From JANQRV01 sp964533785 (lineage in GTDB: Bacteria; Bacteroidota; Bacteroidia; Chitinophagales; Saprospiraceae), in NCBI GenBank assembly GCA_964533785.1, contig CAZHNG010000238.1:1-10999 (forward strand): a stretch of 10,999 bases of DNA, read 5' to 3'. The notes under the pieces were generated by a model that saw only the letters and a list, made by a program, of their open reading frames with translations, ran no database searches and was not told where the DNA came from. The position numbers were made by a program, and so were the translations under genes. Positions 7,983-10,999 of this stretch are shown piece after piece. Position 1 is the first letter of the stretch. Every line of letters begins with the position of its first letter.

Positions 7983-8750
7983 ATGTCATTTCAAAACAAA
8001 ACAGCTATTGTTACCGGCGGCGCTTCCGGAATTGGCCGGGCGACAGCCATTGCATTATCAGAAGCAGGGGCGAATGTCGTCATTGTAGACATTAACGAAG
8101 AAGCGGCTTACCATACCTTACAAGCAATCAAAGCCAGTGGAGGTGAAGCCATAATCTGCGTTGCTGATGTGACTCAGATGGAAGAGGCTAAAAGAATAGC
8201 AGCATTAGCGGTCGACCAATACGGAAGTATCCACTACCTCTGTAACTCTGCCGGCTTGCAAACCTACGGTACTATAGAGACCACAGATGAAGCAACGTGG
8301 GATAAGACCATGGATGTCAATCTGAAGAGCATGTTCCTAGTAGCTAAATGTTGTATCCCTGAAATCAGAAAGCAGGGTGGGGGAGCGGTCGTTAACATTA
8401 CCTCCGTCCAGGGCTTGCGTTGCCAACGCAATGTACTGGCCTACGCCACTTCCAAGGGAGCGGTTATTGCCATGACCCGGGCCATGGCGCTGGATTATGC
8501 TCCCTACAATATCAGGGTAAATTGTATCTGCCCGGGCTCGATCGATACGCCCCTTTTACGCTACGGCGCCGGTCAGCACGGACCCGTTGAAGAAATATTA
8601 CAGGAGTGGGGGCGTCAGCACCCGATCGGCCGGATCGGTAAACCGGAAGAAATTGCCCAAACCGTTTTGTTCCTGATGAGTGAGAATGCGGGATTTATTT
8701 TAGGACAAGCCATTGTGGTGGATGGGGGGTTGATCAGTGGCATCTTGTGA
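7983..8750 (+). CDS. SDR family oxidoreductase, classical type, probably NAD(H)-dependent
   Basis: A 255-residue classical short-chain dehydrogenase/reductase with a Rossmann fold. The cofactor motif TGGASGIG is at residues 11-18. Asp36 at the end of the second beta strand (VIVDINE) predicts preference for NAD(H). The catalytic set is Asn113, Ser141, Tyr154 and Lys158 (YATSK), followed by PGSIDTP after strand six. The structural NNAG motif is NSAG (88-91), a tolerated variant. The C-terminal VVDGGLISGIL is of family type. Proteins like this oxidise or reduce alcohols, sugars or hydroxyacids; the substrate cannot be inferred. The ATG at 7983 gives the standard N terminus. It follows the lipoprotein gene by 39 bases and faces a second SDR gene, which is only distantly similar, so the two are not a recent duplication. 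Confidence 0.92.
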   Translation: MSFQNKTAIVTGGASGIGRATAIALSEAGANVVIVDINEEAAYHTLQAIKASGGEAIICVADVTQMEEAKRIAALAVDQYGSIHYLCNSAGLQTYGTIETTDEATWDKTMDVNLKSMFLVAKCCIPEIRKQGGGAVVNITSVQGLRCQRNVLAYATSKGAVIAMTRAMALDYAPYNIRVNCICPGSIDTPLLRYGAGQHGPVEEILQEWGRQHPIGRIGKPEEIAQTVLFLMSENAGFILGQAIVVDGGLISGIL

Positions 8751-8753
8751 GAA

Positions 8754-8803
8754 CACGGATTTGCCGGATTTATGGATTGCACGGATTTAAGAATTGCACG
8801 GAT
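8754..8803. repeat. CACGGAT direct repeats
   Basis: CACGGAT occurs at 8754-8760, 8780-8786 and 8797-8803, with a related CCGGATTTA at 8764-8772. The two 11-base copies of ATTGCACGGAT (8776-8786 and 8793-8803) are identical and 17 bases apart. The stretch begins just after the stop codon of the first SDR gene. It looks like a degenerate intergenic repeat rather than a coding or CRISPR element. Confidence 0.5.
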
Positions 8804-8898
8804 CTTGTATTTGATCGACCTTTCATGCTGAAAGGAGAAACCGGCCGCGATCAGGAGGACTGTCAATCATTATTTTTCGATTTAAACTGTGATCCGTG
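8797..8898. repeat. nested inverted repeats between convergent SDR genes
   Basis: Three nested inverted repeats are seen: CACGGATC (8797-8804) with GATCCGTG (8891-8898), TGATCG (8812-8817) with CGATCA (8848-8853), and CCTTTCA (8819-8825) with TGAAAGG (8829-8835) around a three-base loop. Together they could fold into one branched structure filling most of the gap between the two convergent genes. It may serve as a two-way transcription barrier or be the remnant of a small non-coding repeat element. There is no T tract after the inner hairpin on either strand. Confidence 0.4.
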
Positions 8899-8901
8899 TA
8901 C

Positions 8902-9657
8902 TCATCGCAAATAAGACGCCCCGTTGATATCCATGATCCCGCCCGTCATAAAAGCGGCTTCATCAGAGGCATAAAACAGGATGCCATATGCGACTTCCTC
9001 CGGAGTTGCTACTCTACCCATTGAACTTTGGTTTTTAATGGCCTCACCTTCCGGGCTGGAGAGCGCTTCTTTAGCCATGTCTGTATCTACAAACCCAGGA
9101 GCAATGGCCATGACGGAAATGTTGTACTTGCCGAGTGCTTGGGCCAATGACTGGCTCATGGCATTCATGGCAGCTTTACTGGCACCGTAGGCAATATGGT
9201 TGGGTTCGCCGCGGAACGCACCACGGGAAGATACATTGATAATGCGGCCATTTTGTTGCTTGATCATTTGTTGCCCTACGCAATAGCAAAGGTTGGCAGC
9301 GGCAAACAAATTGGTATCCATTGTCTTACGCCAGGCCTCTTGCCAGCTCTGGTAATCGATTTGATCGATCGGGTGCTCAACGAAAATACCAGCATTATTG
9401 ACCAGTATGTCGATCTTGCCTTTTTCTGCAATAATCGCATTGACCAGTCTTTCAACGGATTTAGGATTGGAAATATCCGCTTTAACGGCAAAGTGCCCCA
9501 TGCCATTTAGTGAATTGATGGTTTCGTTCGCCGCTTCAATATTGTTCTTGAAGTTGATAATGACCTGGGCTCCTTTTTCTGCAAAGGCTATTGCCGTGGC
9601 TTTGCCGATTCCTCGGGAGCCGCCGGTGATGAGTACTATTTTCCCCGTAAAGTTCAT
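8902..9657 (-). CDS. SDR family oxidoreductase, FabG-like
   Basis: A 251-residue classical short-chain dehydrogenase/reductase. It has TGGSRGIG at residues 11-18, NNAG at 87-90, Asn116, the catalytic Ser144 (NVSSRG), Tyr157 and Lys161 (YGASK), PGFVDTDM after strand six, and the C-terminal TGGIMDINGASYLR. The Arg in the glycine motif and the absence of an acidic residue at the end of strand two (IINFKNN) suggest NADP(H), as in 3-oxoacyl-ACP reductase FabG. A dedicated fatty acid role is not supported, because no acp, fabD or fabF gene is near. The ATG at 9657 gives the standard start. It lies 52 bases downstream of the pseudouridine synthase gene on the same strand, so it may be the second gene of that transcript. 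Confidence 0.92.
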   Translation of the reverse strand: MNFTGKIVLITGGSRGIGKATAIAFAEKGAQVIINFKNNIEAANETINSLNGMGHFAVKADISNPKSVERLVNAIIAEKGKIDILVNNAGIFVEHPIDQIDYQSWQEAWRKTMDTNLFAAANLCYCVGQQMIKQQNGRIINVSSRGAFRGEPNHIAYGASKAAMNAMSQSLAQALGKYNISVMAIAPGFVDTDMAKEALSSPEGEAIKNQSSMGRVATPEEVAYGILFYASDEAAFMTGGIMDINGASYLR

Positions 9658-9709
9658 GTATGGTAGATTAAAGTTGAGATCTCAGTCCATAATCCTTGCC
9701 AAAAGTTTT

Positions 9710-10819
9710 TCAAAGTGATTTTTTGGCCGCCTTCCGGCTTTCCAGGTAGCTCCGCCAGGTATTTAAGGCGTCCTGGAAGTCAGGCGGTAAATCAGACTCA
9801 AAATACATATCTTTTCCCGTAGTTGGATGGACGAAGCCTAAAGATTTAGCGTGTAGCACATGCCGGGGAATAATAGAGAATACCCGTTCTACAAAAAGTT
9901 TGTATTTGCTGAATATGGTTCCCTTCAGTATCCGGTCTCCGCCGTATTTTTCATCATTAAAAAGGGGGTGCCCGATGTGTTTCATGTGTACTCTGATCTG
10001 GTGAGTACGCCCTGTTTCCAGGTTGCATTTGATGAGGCTAACGTAGTATAAGGATTCTAACACTTCGTAATGCGTGACGGCCCACTTGCCGGATTCACCA
10101 TCGGGAAAGGCGGCAAAACGTTTGCGGAAGCGCGGATCTCGGCCCACGTGGGCGCTAATGGTACCTTTTTTTTCTTCCGGTTCTCCCCAGATTAATGCAT
10201 TGTAGGTACGTTCGATCGTATGGTAATAAAACTGTTTGGAGAGGTGCACCATGGCGTATTCGGATTTGGCAACGACCATGAGTCCGGTGGTATTCTTATC
10301 GATACGGTGCACTAATCCCAATTTATCGTGTTCATTCCCTTTGAGGACGGGTAAGTTTTCGAAATGGTAAGCCAAGGCATTCACTAAAGTCCCTTTGCGA
10401 TGACCGATACCGGGGTGGACGACCATGCCGGCCGGTTTATTGAGGATCAGTAAATCATCATCTTCGTAAACGATATCCAGGGGGATGTTTTGCGGTATGA
10501 TCTTACCTGCTTCGCCCGGTGGCTTGGGAAGGATAGCGGTAATCTTGTCGTTTGGCCGTACTTTGTAGTTGGGCTTTACGTTTTTATCATTGACTAAAAT
10601 GGATCCGGTACGAATAGCGTTCTGGACACGATTACGGGAGACATTGGCCAGCCGGTCCATCAAAAATTTATCAATACGCAATAAACTTTGCTTACCATCA
10701 ACTTTGATGATATGCTCATCTACAAATTCATCCGTTGAATTTGCGTCTTGCTGGTCCACTTCGTCTTTTGTTTTCAAAAATGGTAAAGTGGTATCTTTCT
10801 CTTGGTCTTTCATAGTCAT
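9710..10819 (-). CDS. rluD: RluA/RluD-family 23S rRNA pseudouridine synthase
   Basis: A 369-residue pseudouridine synthase that isomerises uridine in RNA. By homology to RluD the target would be the helix 69 uridines of 23S rRNA, although RluC-type targets are not excluded. An S4 RNA-binding domain covers about residues 46-95 (RIDKFLMDRL, SRNRVQNAIRTGSILVN). The catalytic domain follows, with LNKPAGMVVHPG at 126-137, the active-site block HRIDKNTTGLMVVAK with Asp174 as nucleophile, RTHQIRVHM at 271-279 and HAKSLGF at 323-329. The first 40 or so residues are an acidic, Lys-rich extension before the S4 domain. Two ATGs compete: 10819 and, two codons in, 10813. A GGAAG sequence lies 1 base before the first but 7 bases before the second, so the second has the better ribosome-binding spacing. 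Confidence 0.92.
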   Translation of the reverse strand: MTMKDQEKDTTLPFLKTKDEVDQQDANSTDEFVDEHIIKVDGKQSLLRIDKFLMDRLANVSRNRVQNAIRTGSILVNDKNVKPNYKVRPNDKITAILPKPPGEAGKIIPQNIPLDIVYEDDDLLILNKPAGMVVHPGIGHRKGTLVNALAYHFENLPVLKGNEHDKLGLVHRIDKNTTGLMVVAKSEYAMVHLSKQFYYHTIERTYNALIWGEPEEKKGTISAHVGRDPRFRKRFAAFPDGESGKWAVTHYEVLESLYYVSLIKCNLETGRTHQIRVHMKHIGHPLFNDEKYGGDRILKGTIFSKYKLFVERVFSIIPRHVLHAKSLGFVHPTTGKDMYFESDLPPDFQDALNTWRSYLESRKAAKKSL

Positions 10820-10927
10820 TCTTCCACGCTGTGTAAAGGATTATCGCTTATTTGTAAATTTAAGCTGATTTTTTGGTTTTCACTAAATTGAATGCTTCAA
10901 CTATCTATATTCGTATCATCTTTAAAA

Positions 10928-10998
10928 TAGACTTTTTTAACAATTACTAGACTTTTGACGTTAGACTCTAGAAGTTAGACTAAAAATTCTAACTAATT
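10928..10998 (+). repeat. degenerate heptamer repeat, right copy
   Basis: From 10950 the plus strand divides into seven-base units GACTTTT, GACGTTA, GACTCTA, GAAGTTA, GACTAAA, AATTCTA and ACTAATT, decaying toward the window edge. An extra TAGACTTTT at 10928-10936 repeats 10948-10956 twenty bases earlier. The 38 bases at 10943-10980 match the left copy in inverted orientation, 32 of 38 by eye count. It lies in the gap upstream of the rluD gene; the rest of that gap (10820-10927) holds no gene I can see. The array may continue past the window. Confidence 0.6.
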
Positions 10999-10999
10999 G

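Noticed and set aside
7983..9657. Tandem or inverted duplication of one SDR gene
   Set aside because: The two proteins share only the family motifs; their cofactor-site residues and most of their sequence differ, and they are encoded on opposite strands.
9658..9709. Separate promoter or terminator between the rluD and FabG-like SDR genes
   Set aside because: Only a GAGATCTC palindrome is visible in the 52 bases, too short to support either.

Overview
The window looks like a chromosomal segment of a Bacteroidota bacterium, probably near the Saprospiraceae/Lewinella group. The evidence is indirect. Genes mostly lack Shine-Dalgarno sites, one promoter candidate matches the Bacteroidota -7 box TAnnTTTG, the lipoprotein begins Cys-Lys-Lys-Glu-Asp after its signal, and purL is the small, PurS/PurQ-dependent type. 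Base composition is moderate and even, with no phage, IS, tRNA, rRNA or CRISPR signal.

Left part (1-3199): a degenerate heptamer repeat precedes a PAPS-type sulfotransferase gene on the + strand (93-773). It converges on purL on the - strand (832-3072), a de novo purine synthesis gene. A Bacteroidota-type -7 box lies just upstream of the purL ATG and shows that an upstream TTG cannot be the start.

Middle (3143-6910, all - strand): a perfect 25-bp hairpin sits two bases after the stop of a large secreted M16 zinc peptidase (two M16 halves, HxxEH in the first). Its N terminus is broken by a one-base frameshift. The signal peptide and the conserved start of the mature domain lie in different frames, and removing one base restores a 911-residue protein. 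Upstream is a two-gene unit: a 50-residue DUF2256 zinc-ribbon-like protein, then a five-helix cytochrome c oxidase subunit III homologue standing apart from other oxidase genes.

Right part (7053-10999): on the + strand, an unrecognised lipoprotein and a short-chain dehydrogenase (SDR) predicted to use NAD(H). These converge on a - strand pair, an RluD-type pseudouridine synthase followed by a second, FabG-like SDR. The 151-bp gap between the convergent SDR genes holds CACGGAT direct repeats and nested inverted repeats. The right edge carries a second heptamer repeat, in inverted orientation to the one at the left edge.

Most genes are housekeeping or generic accessory enzymes. I see no multi-gene defence, mobile or biosynthetic system. 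The points most worth a second look are the M16 frameshift, the inverted pair of heptamer repeats and the structured intergenic elements.
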